Shown here one piece after another: positions 23,369 to 32,005 of a DNA stretch of 64,000 nt. Both the position numbers and the translations under genes were made by a program. Under the pieces are notes generated by a model. The model worked only from the letters and a program-made list of their open reading frames with translations, ran no database searches and was not told the origin of the DNA. Position 1 is the first letter of the stretch, and every line of letters begins with the position of its first letter. Origin of the DNA: Blastomussa wellsi (taxonomy: Eukaryota > Cnidaria > Anthozoa > Scleractinia > Plerogyridae); the NCBI GenBank assembly GCA_947652115.1, contig OX393566.1, positions 12,508,897-12,572,896 of the forward strand. The letters are read 5' to 3'.

Positions 23369-23469
23369 CATTCTATATATTTAGATTAGATAATTTTTGT
23401 TTAAGGCTTAAACAAAAATTTTTGATTCTCTATATAAACAAAAATTATCTAATATAAATATATAGAATG
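23369..23469. promoter_or_regulatory. Palindromic bidirectional promoter with TCTA core
   Basis: Arms at 23369-23403 and 23435-23469 are inverted copies with one mismatch, and each includes the ATG of its gene: polymerase on the left, HNH on the right. Each arm reads AAAATTATCTAATATAAA before TATATAGAATG. So both genes have the same 31-bp upstream sequence, with TCTA in AT-rich context about 22 bases before the ATG. Similar blocks precede the major capsid (28914-28930) and fibre (31990-32005) genes. Confidence 0.75.
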
Positions 23470-24213
23470 ACAACAATTACAATCAACGAGTGCGTTTATA
23501 ATGTTCACCCAATCTTTAACCTATACGCCGCTTTTAAGGATGGAAATATGATTAATATCATCAAAAAGATACCTCACCAGGGGAATAAAAATAATTCCGG
23601 TTATATGTATGCTTGTGTAAGAAAATATGGTGGTGAACAAAAAACAATAAGCATCCATCGATTTGTTTGGGAATGTTTTAATGGTATTATCCCCAAAGGA
23701 AAAGTGATTGATCACATCAATAATAACAAGGAAGATAATCGCTTATGTAATCTTCAGCTCATCACACAAAAACAGAATTGTAAGAAGTCAGTAAAAGAAA
23801 GAGATTATAAATTCGTTGCTAATAATCATAAAAATAACAAATGTGTTAAAACCACTAATTGTAACACAAATGAAGTTTCGTATTATAACAGTATGTATGC
23901 AATTCGACAACATCTCGGTATTAATGCAGGTATTGTTAAGATGGTATGAGAGGGTATCAATTATTGTAAATCTGGTATATCAAAGAAAGACGGACATTCT
24001 TACAAATTTGAATATGTTAAACCAGATGAATTACCTGCTGACTATAAAAAATCAGCTAATAAAAGACCACGAAGAGTCTCAGATGAAGACAAAAAGAAAC
24101 ACAAAATGGAATCCATTAAAAAATGGCAAAAGAAAGAATTCAAATGCCCTAACTGCAACAAAACTTATACTAACAACTACAAATCTCTTCATAAGAAACA
24201 TTGCAAGATCTGA
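23467..24213 (+). pseudogene. HNH endonuclease with C-terminal zinc finger
   Basis: About 248 codons with one in-frame TGA at 23947-23949. The HNH core is at about residues 66-110: HRFVWECFNG, then DHINNNKEDNRL and NLQLITQKQN, which matches the HNH_3 type found in homing-type and giant-virus nucleases. After the stop the same frame goes on with a NUMOD-like DNA-binding stretch and ends in CPNCNKTY with distal H and C, a zinc-finger-like pair. It would nick or cut DNA. The role in a Polinton is unclear, but it may help recombination-driven spread. TGA could be read as a mutated Cys/Trp codon or, less likely, as readthrough. Confidence 0.8.
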
Positions 24214-24324
24214 TTAGTAATCAAAAACAATAATATTTTTGGCTATTAATATATAGCGATGACAACATTTTCCATGTATGCAATACAAAGTGATATTCAC
24301 TCTGTATTTCCCTACAATATATGT

Positions 24325-25247
24325 TTATATATTGATTAAATCCCTCATTGGAATCCAACTATTGAAATCATCACTATATCCCTTCCACTTCACTAAAGCT
24401 TGTTTCTTTTTATAATCTCTACGAATGACTTTATCAATACGAAAAACATCCTGCTTAGCTTTTAACAACTCAGACTCATAGAAACTTCCCTGAATATCTT
24501 CACCTCTGAGATCTTTTACCTTATAAGTTATTGGATTAGTGTATTGGATCTTATCAACTGTAAAAACTTCTTCTGTCCAATTTGGTGTATAACCCTTATC
24601 AAATACCTTTCTTTTATACTTAGATATACGCACCTTATCACCTATTTTAAATTACGGTTTTTGTTTTGATGTTTCCATATCACCATATAGATTAAAGCAA
24701 ACTGTACCTTCATTCTTTTTCTTTGATGCCTCAACTGGAGTCATTTTTATGCTTGAATGTTGGGTATTGTTGTATTGTTTTAACAGTTTGGGGAGCATAT
24801 CGAGATACATCGTATTACCTTGAACAGTGAACTGTTTCCACATTTTAGACTTGATTGTCCTATTCCATCTTTCAACCACTGAGGACTTCTCTTCATTTTC
24901 GGTAGAATACAATGTTATGCTATTCTTCTCTAGCAAGTCCTTCAAGTGTTTGTTATAGAACTCTTTACCCTTATCAACCCAAAGATATTGTGGTTTTCTA
25001 CCTCCTTTGAATATTGATTTAAATGCTTCAGTGACAGATTCACCTTTCTTATCCTTCAATGGAATAATCCAACCATATTTACTGAATACATCAATAACCA
25101 TTAGAAGATATCGATAGCCTTTATTCCATTTACTAAACTGCTGCATTTCAACCAAATCACTTGCCCATATTTCATCGATATGATTTGTAATCACACGCCG
25201 CCGAGTAAATTTACGATGTATTGGTGAATGTAATTCATCTGCTAATT
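24325..25247 (-). pseudogene. Retroviral-type integrase with chromodomain (Polinton-2)
   Basis: Inserts the element DNA. Catalytic blocks: IWASDLVEM (D), YLWVDKGKEF (D), SSVVERWNRT (E). A TAA at 24652-24654 interrupts the frame, after which the same frame continues with VRISKYKRK and a C-terminal chromodomain (YKKKQALVKWKGYSDDFNSWIP) to 24325. The start is unclear: the open frame reaches upstream through LADELHSPIHRKF into the PLA2 gene, with only GTG at 25192-25194 as a candidate start, so an N-terminal part may be missing. The chromodomain may direct insertion to methylated histone H3 chromatin, as known for chromoviruses. Confidence 0.88.
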
Positions 25248-25990
25248 TTACTTGCCAGTTTTCTTCACTCGACGGCTGTTGACGTTTTTTTTAACCCCCA
25301 TACCTAATTTTGACTTAGCTGCTATAGTATTTCTAGCAATTGCATGTCCCCATTGTCTGTTTTTCCATGGAATAGCATCCAAAGCTTTTACCATCTTTCT
25401 ATCCGCCTCATTCTTACATTTAACTTGATCACTTTTGGGTTTATTTCCACATACAGAATAATCAACATCATGTTGCATACTTACAGCGTCTGTTTTACCA
25501 GTTGGTTGTTGATATATCTCAAGTATTTGACCAGTTTTTGGATCATATCTCAGCTGCTGCTCTAAAGGATTACCAGGACCTGTATATCTATGTCCAGGCA
25601 TAACAAAACCTTTCTTTGGCGCTACTTTTAATATAGCCTTGTGTATATCTATTGAACCACCTTTTATTTTTTTACTCAAGTCATTTGTAAAGCTGTCAAG
25701 GACTTGATCCAAATATTTATTTGCAACATTTTTTATTTTCTTCTTTGCATAATCTGATTTGATAGCCTTTGCAGCACCCTGTCGAGCAAGCAAAGCCCCA
25801 GAATTAGCCAAACCTTTTAAAGCAATCTCACCAATAGAATGACTATCATAAATATCAAACAAACTGCCCCCAGCTAGTGGGGGCACAATTAGTTTTTTGT
25901 CTTTGATTTCTTGTTTTGTCTTTTTTTTTTTAGTTAATTGTCTGAGTATTTCGATTTCAGATGCTGGTATGGATTTTAATCCATATATTG
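25248..25990 (-). pseudogene. Virion phospholipase A2-like protein
   Basis: Contains a calcium-loop-like YTGPGNPL and a catalytic-type HD pair in SMQHDVDYSVC followed by ADRKMVKAL. This is the pattern of the parvovirus/adintovirus PLA2 used to breach endosomal membranes. The frame is open upstream through a Lys-rich stretch (LTKKKKTKQEIKDKK) without an ATG. It meets the zinc-ribbon frame near 25985 at a TATAT run, so a 2-base slip probably split one longer protein. The active-site HD is intact. The 3' end overlaps the start region of the integrase. Confidence 0.72.
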
Positions 25991-26263
25991 TCTTATTTGA
26001 CCCGTATCAAAGCATTGTGACCAAGTTCCAAGTTTTCTGTTTTTAGGAACCTTACTAATTCCACAATACGGTTTGGTTGATGCTATTGCTTCTTTTAAAC
26101 CTTGTCCGGCATTGCTGCTTTTTATGAATGTTGATTTTGTGATACCACAACTGGCACACTTGCATTTCATCATTGTTCGACCATTTTTGGTTTTAACATA
26201 TCGTTCACTACCTGGAACACATTCAGTTTGTTTTTTTTCTTTTACGCAATATGATTTTACCAT
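25976..26263 (-). CDS. Zinc-ribbon protein (DUF5679-like)
   Basis: From ATG at 26261-26263: MVKSYCVKEKKQTEC, then KNGRTMMKCKCASCGITK. The spacing of Cys pairs and the KNGR element match the small DUF5679-type ribbon seen in large DNA viruses and Polintons. The frame ends 95 residues later at 25976, probably because of a frameshift into the PLA2 frame. It may have been the N-terminal part of a zinc-ribbon/PLA2 protein. It lies directly upstream of PLA2 and downstream of the protease in the virion-gene block. Confidence 0.65.
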   Translation of the reverse strand: MVKSYCVKEKKQTECVPGSERYVKTKNGRTMMKCKCASCGITKSTFIKSSNAGQGLKEAIASTKPYCGISKVPKNRKLGTWSQCFDTGQIRQYMD

Positions 26264-26276
26264 GTATACATATATG

Positions 26277-26708
26277 TTATATATTTTTGAAATAATGTTT
26301 GATAAATTTCTCATTTTTCATTGTATTATGAATGTCAAACACTTTTAATAAATCATGATATGAATTACCCTTATTCATTTCATTTAAAAAGTATAAACAG
26401 AAGTAGCCGCATGTGGTTGTTTTTATGTTTTGAATATGATTATTTTGGTGAAGCAAAGTCAAATTCTTTCTTTTCGCATGATTTACAAGCTCTTGAAAAG
26501 GAGGCATACCGAAACTGTCGAAATAATTGATAATGTTGTCTTTTACAAAAGTTGCTACCCAATGGCTTCCACTCATATATGATGGTTCAAGATTGTAAAT
26601 GAATAATGCTTGGCTATGATTATGTGGAACTCTTTCATCCCTTGATAGAACATTATTGATTGGGATGTTCAGATATTTGCACCATCTTATTAGATCATGA
26701 TTGCTCAT
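26277..26708 (-). CDS. Adenain-like cysteine protease
   Basis: 143 residues, intact. It carries the Ulp1/adenain pattern: HWVATF (His), NYFDSFGMPP (Asp) and CGYFCLYF (Cys). In adenoviruses and Polintons this protease matures virion proteins. The family's substrates, such as membrane-active and core proteins, are encoded next to it. Length is short, as is typical of Polinton adenains. It overlaps no neighbour and sits directly upstream (in transcription) of the zinc-ribbon gene. Confidence 0.88.
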   Translation of the reverse strand: MSNHDLIRWCKYLNIPINNVLSRDERVPHNHSQALFIYNLEPSYMSGSHWVATFVKDNIINYFDSFGMPPFQELVNHAKRKNLTLLHQNNHIQNIKTTTCGYFCLYFLNEMNKGNSYHDLLKVFDIHNTMKNEKFIKHYFKNI

Positions 26709-26734
26709 CGGAATGTCTTTTTCAAATTTAGGTT

Positions 26735-27543
26735 TTACAATATTGCCCCTACGAGTGGGATTGAATTGAACGCGCTGTTTGGTCCTAATAGTAGACCTTT
26801 TCCCTTTCTCTTTTTTTTGGTTGGCTTTTTTTTTCCCATACCAGCTTGTGTCTTAGGCCATGATCCAATGAATGGTGGTGGTTGCCATACACCCATTCTT
26901 GGAGCTCCTTTACCTCCTTGTTGGGGGTAAGGTGGAGCTCCAATCTTAGGAGCACCACTTCCAGTCAAAGCTTTCAATACCAGGGGAATTCCAATACTGG
27001 CAAGTAAAGTACCAAGGAAACCACCAGATTGTGTTTTAGTTGGCTTCACAACAACACCTGAACCTGATTAAAGAGCATTTAATATGTCTTTCTTTTGTTT
27101 TGAAGACAATAGGTGTTTGTTTGCGATTAGTGTGTCAATTTTGTTTTGTGGAATTAGGAAACCTCCTGTTTGTCCTTTGCCAGATATTTTTTTACAATTT
27201 GGCTTGCGCCTTCTGAAGCCAATCCAGCAAGAGCTGATAGACCAAGGGTTTTACCAATAGTAGGTAAAGCTGCACGACCAAGGGTTAGAATGGTAGTTAA
27301 CAAACTTCCACCGACTTGTTTTCTAATATTGGTCTTAGCCAGCTTAATATCCATCCCCTTCTTCAATCCTCGATTTTTCTCCAATCTATTCTTTACCATC
27401 GCTGGGACATATAGAGTATCATTCCCACGAAGAGAGTTCTTCGTAAGCCTTATAACAATCGTTTCCCTTTTATGGTAAGCGACACTCAGATTCTTCTTCT
27501 GATTTTCAGATAGTTTTACATTTATTTCAAAAAGTTGAGTCAT
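26735..27543 (-). pseudogene. Membrane-active virion protein (pVI-like), broken
   Basis: From ATG at 27541-27543. The N-terminal domain has NDTLYVPAMVKNRLEKNRG and then a hydrophobic glycine-rich segment (RAALPTIGKTLGLSALAGLAS). A base slip in an A-run near 27190 and a TAA near 27067 split it from a second hydrophobic part (GGFLGTLLASIGIPLVLKAL), a proline-rich stretch and a basic tail (KKKPTKKKRKGKG) that ends with SIPLVGAIL. The sequence GGFL occurs twice and could be protease-cleaved. Role inferred: capsid cement or membrane lysis, by position next to protease and capsid. Confidence 0.65.
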
Positions 27544-27626
27544 TTCTTGTATATAATATATGTTATACAATTTTCGATTATATAACATATACAAAATAAG
27601 GAATATCTGATTACTGTCAATACTTT

Positions 27627-28913
27627 TTACACTATGACTAATTCATTTCCAACCTTGTCGATGACAACTTCTTCCTCATATAGGACAATAGCGTGCACGT
27701 TGAAAGGAGTTGCACTATTTGCGTTAAGTTTATACCTAAATATCAACTGTTTTGGATCTCTTGTTACTTTCTCTGTTTGATATGACAGATCAAAATATAT
27801 GATGGAATAAAGAGAGTTGTAATTAGCCAGGTTGAGTTGTGTGCCGGTGTTGTAATCATTCTTTCTCATGGCATAGGACATCAAATCATTGAAGATCCTT
27901 ACTTTTGACTCTGAGTCGTATTCAGTTTCTGGATAAAATACTCCATTCCCATATTCCAATCTGCAATTTGTAAGACTAGAATTAAAATTAGCTGCATTTA
28001 GTTTAAAAGTGTCAAATATGTATGGATTCGCATCTGCATTGTTTGTTTTAGCGCTTCTTTGTAGATACACTAAGATAGTCTTAACATTGTCAATACTGGA
28101 GGAGATCTGGAAAAATCCACTGCTTTGTGCTGGTGCGGAAACTTCATACATTTCTCTGTTATACTTCCAAGTATTTTTTGTTAAAAATGAGTTGACGAAC
28201 TTATCATATAAGCTGTCCTTCGGTATCATTTTTGGGACCCATAGTAAAAATCTATTGATAACAACTCGACTTGCATGTGCAGCAGCTGGTTTAATAATTA
28301 ATTCATCATCATTCTGCAACTCTATATTAAACTGAAGTTGCATTGGAACTAACATTCGACCTTCTAACTCTTCGAAGAAACTGTAACGATTGAGTGGTAT
28401 TAATACATTAACATCTTTGGCTGCATTTTCAGCTCCACCACCTTCACCAATTCTTTTTGTCAATTCATGTCTAGCACTAAACCCTGCATTAGTGCCATCT
28501 GTAGTGTGATTAGTATCCAAATACCATAAACTATTTTTACCAACACTACGACTGAAATCATCACTATATTCAAGGAGGTTCTTGACAAAAGTAACTTTAT
28601 GGAGATTATTAGTATCATACACAATCTTACCAGCACTCTTTATCATAATATGATAAATCAATGAATGGGATCCGTTGATAATTGTTGTACGTGTTGCATC
28701 TGTAATTCCAGTTCCATCAGCTAAGGCTTGCAACTGAAATTGCACCTCGAAATAAGCATTATACCAATCATAGAATGCAGATCTGTCATTAATTGTAAAC
28801 TTATATCCACTTTTTTGTTGGTGCTGACCATTATCTGGAGCCCGAAGGACATCATCTAGTTGAAATCGAACTAACTCATATCTTTGTAAATATTCACTTG
28901 TTCTGAAAGACAT
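27627..28913 (-). CDS. Major capsid protein (double jelly-roll), Polinton-2
   Basis: 428 residues, intact. It starts MSFRTSEYLQRYELVRFQLD. The length, position next to the minor capsid and protease, and the alternation of beta-strand-like stretches (YFEVQFQLQAL, LIYHIMIKSAGKIVYD, FSARHEL) match the adintovirus/Polinton major capsid group related to hexon. It would form icosahedral capsids. The promoter has AAAATTATCTAATATAA just upstream of the ATG, like the polymerase and HNH genes. Lack of stops in the largest structural gene is notable, because neighbours have decayed. Confidence 0.82.
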   Translation of the reverse strand: MSFRTSEYLQRYELVRFQLDDVLRAPDNGQHQQKSGYKFTINDRSAFYDWYNAYFEVQFQLQALADGTGITDATRTTIINGSHSLIYHIMIKSAGKIVYDTNNLHKVTFVKNLLEYSDDFSRSVGKNSLWYLDTNHTTDGTNAGFSARHELTKRIGEGGGAENAAKDVNVLIPLNRYSFFEELEGRMLVPMQLQFNIELQNDDELIIKPAAAHASRVVINRFLLWVPKMIPKDSLYDKFVNSFLTKNTWKYNREMYEVSAPAQSSGFFQISSSIDNVKTILVYLQRSAKTNNADANPYIFDTFKLNAANFNSSLTNCRLEYGNGVFYPETEYDSESKVRIFNDLMSYAMRKNDYNTGTQLNLANYNSLYSIIYFDLSYQTEKVTRDPKQLIFRYKLNANSATPFNVHAIVLYEEEVVIDKVGNELVIV

Positions 28914-28941
28914 TATACTATTATATTAGATAATTTTGCAA

Positions 28942-29277
28942 TTATTTCCACCTTCTTTTTACACCATCACCTGATATCAATCTATTGATGAACATATCAG
29001 TACTTTCATTTTGCTGTTGCTGTTTAATAGGTGGGGTAATTGCATACATATTTCTAAGCTTATTCATTATCAGGTCTCCTGACTTCTCGGGTGTCTTTTT
29101 ACTAACATTACTCAAATGTGAAATACCTGATTTCTTAGCAAACTTTTTTGCAGCAGACGACATAATACTCTTTATCGGTTTGAAAATATTATCAATGATA
29201 ATCCCAGACCCTTTATGCGCATATACAAATTTACCAAGCTTTGGATGATAAAACCTCTTAAATTCATATGGTTTCAT
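28942..29277 (-). CDS. Small basic virion-type protein
   Basis: 111 residues, intact, Lys-rich (KSIMSSAAKKFAKKSGISHL; C-terminal KRRWK), followed by a Gln-rich stretch (KQQQQNES). It lies between the two capsid genes, so a core or cement role is likely. The upstream sequence has GTAACATAATATAG, close to the motif at the acidic-protein/ATPase promoter. I do not recognise the family. Confidence 0.55.
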   Translation of the reverse strand: MKPYEFKRFYHPKLGKFVYAHKGSGIIIDNIFKPIKSIMSSAAKKFAKKSGISHLSNVSKKTPEKSGDLIMNKLRNMYAITPPIKQQQQNESTDMFINRLISGDGVKRRWK

Positions 29278-29298
29278 TTTATACTATATTATGTTACA

Positions 29299-30058
29299 TT
29301 ATTCTACCCTTTTCAGAATCAGTGAAAAAGCTGTATCTGCTCCATTTAGGTTGATTAATCTCCTTTTTCCATCTGTGATATGTATCCTGATACTACTTAT
29401 ACTAATTTTATTGACGGGATTAAATGTGACTCTTCGCGGTTCGATGGTAAAGGAGTAACTAGGTCGAAGCACGCTGGTTGAGAAGGAATAAATGATGTCT
29501 GTATCTTGACCGTCTACAAGTGAATCGTTGATAAGGTCACAATGAATATTGAGTACGTCAGTATCTTGACTGAGATTAGACACTTTTGGTCCTACATTCA
29601 ATTCATCTTTCAGCAATACCTTTTCAAACCCAATCAGTTCATTGAAATTGCTTGCTGTTAAATCAAGTTGGTAATTTTTAGCTAATGTGACTGTGACTCT
29701 GAATGTTGTATTGCTGAATTCAAGAGTGATGGGATAATCAACAGTATTTGGACCATTTGGTACAACTTTTTCAATCTTAGTTATGTCCTTGATGTACGTA
29801 TCGAAATCTGTATAATTCCAAACTCCTGCTGGGAAAGTAATTTCATGAAATGTTGAGCCGTTATCAGAGGAGATTATTATACGAGGAATTTACATTGAAC
29901 CATGTGAACGACATGTTAACGATTCGGTTAAGGCCTACCACATATTCAGAATTTTTACTCAATATTATGGGATGTGTGAATTTAGTTGTAAAATTCTGAG
30001 GAGTGTTGTTTCCTTGATTTTTGACACTATATGATGACAATACAATCTCTCGATCCAT
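29299..30058 (-). pseudogene. Minor capsid (penton-type) protein, Polinton-2
   Basis: From ATG at 30056-30058 (MDREIVLSSYSVKNQGN). The first 60 residues are followed by a frameshift near 29880; the shifted frame holds ITFPAGVWNYTDFDTYI, NIHCDLINDSL and FSLILKRVE to 29299. It resembles the Polinton-1 gene at 11434-12148 at the HCDL site. The size of about 250 residues and beta-rich content fit a single-jelly-roll minor capsid. Gene order beside the major capsid supports this. Confidence 0.62.
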
Positions 30059-30082
30059 GTGTATATAATACATTTACATAAA

Positions 30083-31120
30083 TTATACTTTGAAATACTT
30101 ATTATACAATTTATTATACTGCGATCTATTAATTGTTGCCATTTTCAATAATGTGTCCAATATATTAACTCCTGTATTTCTCATCTGAATTGATGTGTTA
30201 CCTGCAATAACTTCACCAATGATTAATTCTAATTTCTTGAGAAGCTGCTTTACATCGTTGAAAAACATAATATTACCACCTCTCTGTCTTCTTCGGCCTT
30301 TGATGCCTGAACCTTTCATTGTTTTCAGTTTAGTATCATAATATTTTATGTATTCATTTAAAGTAATTCTTGCATCGTCTATTCTTTTATTTTTCTCCTG
30401 CCTATCAGCTTGTGTTATAACCCCTTTGTTGTATTGTTTTGTAACATTTGCTTTAAAACCCTTCAATTGATTCTTTTTATAGATTGCATCCTTTATTATT
30501 TTTTTGAGATAATTGTTGGTTTTTTCAGCAGTCATTTCTTGCTGATTAAGAACCATATCAACATTTTCATAATCCCGAATACCAATATCATTTAAAATAA
30601 ATTTGATTTTATCCTCAGCATCTATCGTATAATCAACTTCTTCATCATCATCATATTCAGGTGGCAGCTCCTGAGGATCTTGGGGAAAATATTGGGGATC
30701 GACATAAATCTCCTTATTTCCTTCCATAATATCTTGTAAAGATTCTTCATATTTTTGTGGTTTTGGTACTATTTGTTTTTCTTGCTGTGGTGGCACATAA
30801 TCACCAAAATCAATCAAACCTTCTACATCCATGTCTTCATATGGATCATCTTCATCCTCTTCATCCTCAGTATCGATATCATAATCCGGAACTTCCCCTT
30901 TCTTCGGTGGTTGTTTTCTCTTTCGAAGCATATTTGAAACCAAATTAGTTTTAATTACATCATCTAATTTACTTGTCACTGGTTTGAATACCTTCTGTAA
31001 TGACTCTTGGCTTGTCTGCTGACCAATATTATGTTTTGTAATTGTATCATGGACATAATTGATTTTATTCCCTAATTCAGATTTACTTTTTGCGAGTTCT
31101 TTCCATCTAAGTAAACTCAT
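30083..31120 (-). CDS. Acidic conserved Polinton protein of unknown role
   Basis: 345 residues, intact. A long acidic stretch (DIDTEDEEDEDDPYEDMDVE) and PPEYDDDEEVDY lie in the middle, with a basic GRRRQRGG near the C-terminus. The helical C-terminal part ends KLYNKYFKV. It is transcribed divergently from the ATPase. I recall acidic proteins at this place in Polintons (called PX or PY in some surveys), but cannot say which one this is. Likely virion-associated by position. Confidence 0.6.
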   Translation of the reverse strand: MSLLRWKELAKSKSELGNKINYVHDTITKHNIGQQTSQESLQKVFKPVTSKLDDVIKTNLVSNMLRKRKQPPKKGEVPDYDIDTEDEEDEDDPYEDMDVEGLIDFGDYVPPQQEKQIVPKPQKYEESLQDIMEGNKEIYVDPQYFPQDPQELPPEYDDDEEVDYTIDAEDKIKFILNDIGIRDYENVDMVLNQQEMTAEKTNNYLKKIIKDAIYKKNQLKGFKANVTKQYNKGVITQADRQEKNKRIDDARITLNEYIKYYDTKLKTMKGSGIKGRRRQRGGNIMFFNDVKQLLKKLELIIGEVIAGNTSIQMRNTGVNILDTLLKMATINRSQYNKLYNKYFKV

Positions 31121-31255
31121 TTGTTGTTATATTATTATGTTACATAAAAAATGAAAATCGTATATAAAAAATAACGTTAAACATTATGTTGAACACCATG
31201 TTGAACACTATGTTGAACACCATATTATATTAAATTTATGTAACATAATAATATA
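31121..31255. promoter_or_regulatory. Divergent promoter with shared motif and 12-bp repeats
   Basis: Both starts are preceded by TATGTAACATAATAATATAA in their own orientation. Between them are three 12-bp tandem units ATGTTGAACACC/T at 31186-31221. It serves the acidic-protein gene (-) and the ATPase (+). Confidence 0.65.
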
Positions 31256-31993
31256 ATGAAAATACCAAATTATGATGTTGAAGATGGCGTAGTCTCAAAC
31301 TTCAAACAACGATATAATTTCATGCCTCATCAATGTTTCCGGATGCTGATTTGTGGTCCAAGTGGTTCAAAAAAAACAAACACACTGCTACATATGATCT
31401 ACAATCTACTATATTTTGATAAAATTTATCTCTACGCGAAAAACTTAGAACAGTCCAAGTATCAGAATCTTATGAATGTCTTCCAACCTATCAGTAATGA
31501 AGTTGGTTATGATGTTATTGAAGCAAGTAATGATGATATTATTCCAGTTAAAGAGCTTGATAAAGACTCACAGAAAATTGTTATCTTTGATGATTTTGTA
31601 TGTGATAAGAACCAAAAACCACTGGTTGAGTATTTTATACGAGGGCGACATAAAAATTGTAGTGTAATTTATCTAAGTCAAAGTTATTATAAAACACCAA
31701 AAGACATAAGATTGAACTGTTCACACTTCTCCATTTATGAATTCCCAAGTGCTAATGAGAAGAGTTCAATTTGCCGTGAAAATAGTATTCTAAAAAAATT
31801 ATATGAGAAAGCAACGGAAGAACCATACAGCTTCATATACATTGATAAACCAAGAAAATTCACAGCTAAAAATTTCAATGAAAAATTTCAGCTAAAAATT
31901 CAGTCAAAAAAATTATTGAAAAATTCTGCTGAAAAATTCAGCAGAAAAATTAAGTCAAAAAATTCAGCTAAAAATTCAGTAAAAAAAATATAA
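31256..31993 (+). CDS. DNA packaging ATPase (A32/FtsK-HerA type)
   Basis: 245 residues, open. The P-loop reads GPSGSKKTNT (near residues 33-42), with Lys where the usual pattern GxxGxGK[ST] has Gly. Walker B is QKIVIFDDF. YFIRGRHKNCSVIYLSQSYYK is the expected sensor region. This would power genome packaging into the capsid. The last ~45 residues are unusual: their DNA (about 31860-31993) consists of AAATTCAGCA/AAATTCAGTC units that match the terminal repeat at 42965-43130. It starts 136 bp from the divergent acidic-protein gene. Confidence 0.85.
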   Translation: MKIPNYDVEDGVVSNFKQRYNFMPHQCFRMLICGPSGSKKTNTLLHMIYNLLYFDKIYLYAKNLEQSKYQNLMNVFQPISNEVGYDVIEASNDDIIPVKELDKDSQKIVIFDDFVCDKNQKPLVEYFIRGRHKNCSVIYLSQSYYKTPKDIRLNCSHFSIYEFPSANEKSSICRENSILKKLYEKATEEPYSFIYIDKPRKFTAKNFNEKFQLKIQSKKLLKNSAEKFSRKIKSKNSAKNSVKKI

Positions 31994-32005
31994 TCTAATC
32001 ATATA

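Larger units (their letters stand above)
15734..23371 (-). pseudogene. polB: Protein-primed DNA polymerase B (Polinton-2)
   Basis: Replicates the element; the family uses a protein primer. The N-terminal part (23371-22046) ends with exonuclease motif I (YADFEAI). A Harbinger element then interrupts it. The rest (18161 down) has Exo II (NLRGYDSHF), Exo III (YHDLYLKSDILLLADVFE), motif A (YLDANNLYGWAM), motif B (NNSVFGKTMENL) and motif C (FRDTDS). Subtracting the transposon and one ATT copy keeps the frame. Two further lesions exist: an in-frame TAA at 17478-17480, and an extra base in an A-run near 15948 that shifts the last 70 codons (frame resumes to a stop at 15734). Catalytic residues are intact. 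It starts inside a palindromic promoter shared with the HNH gene. Confidence 0.93.
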
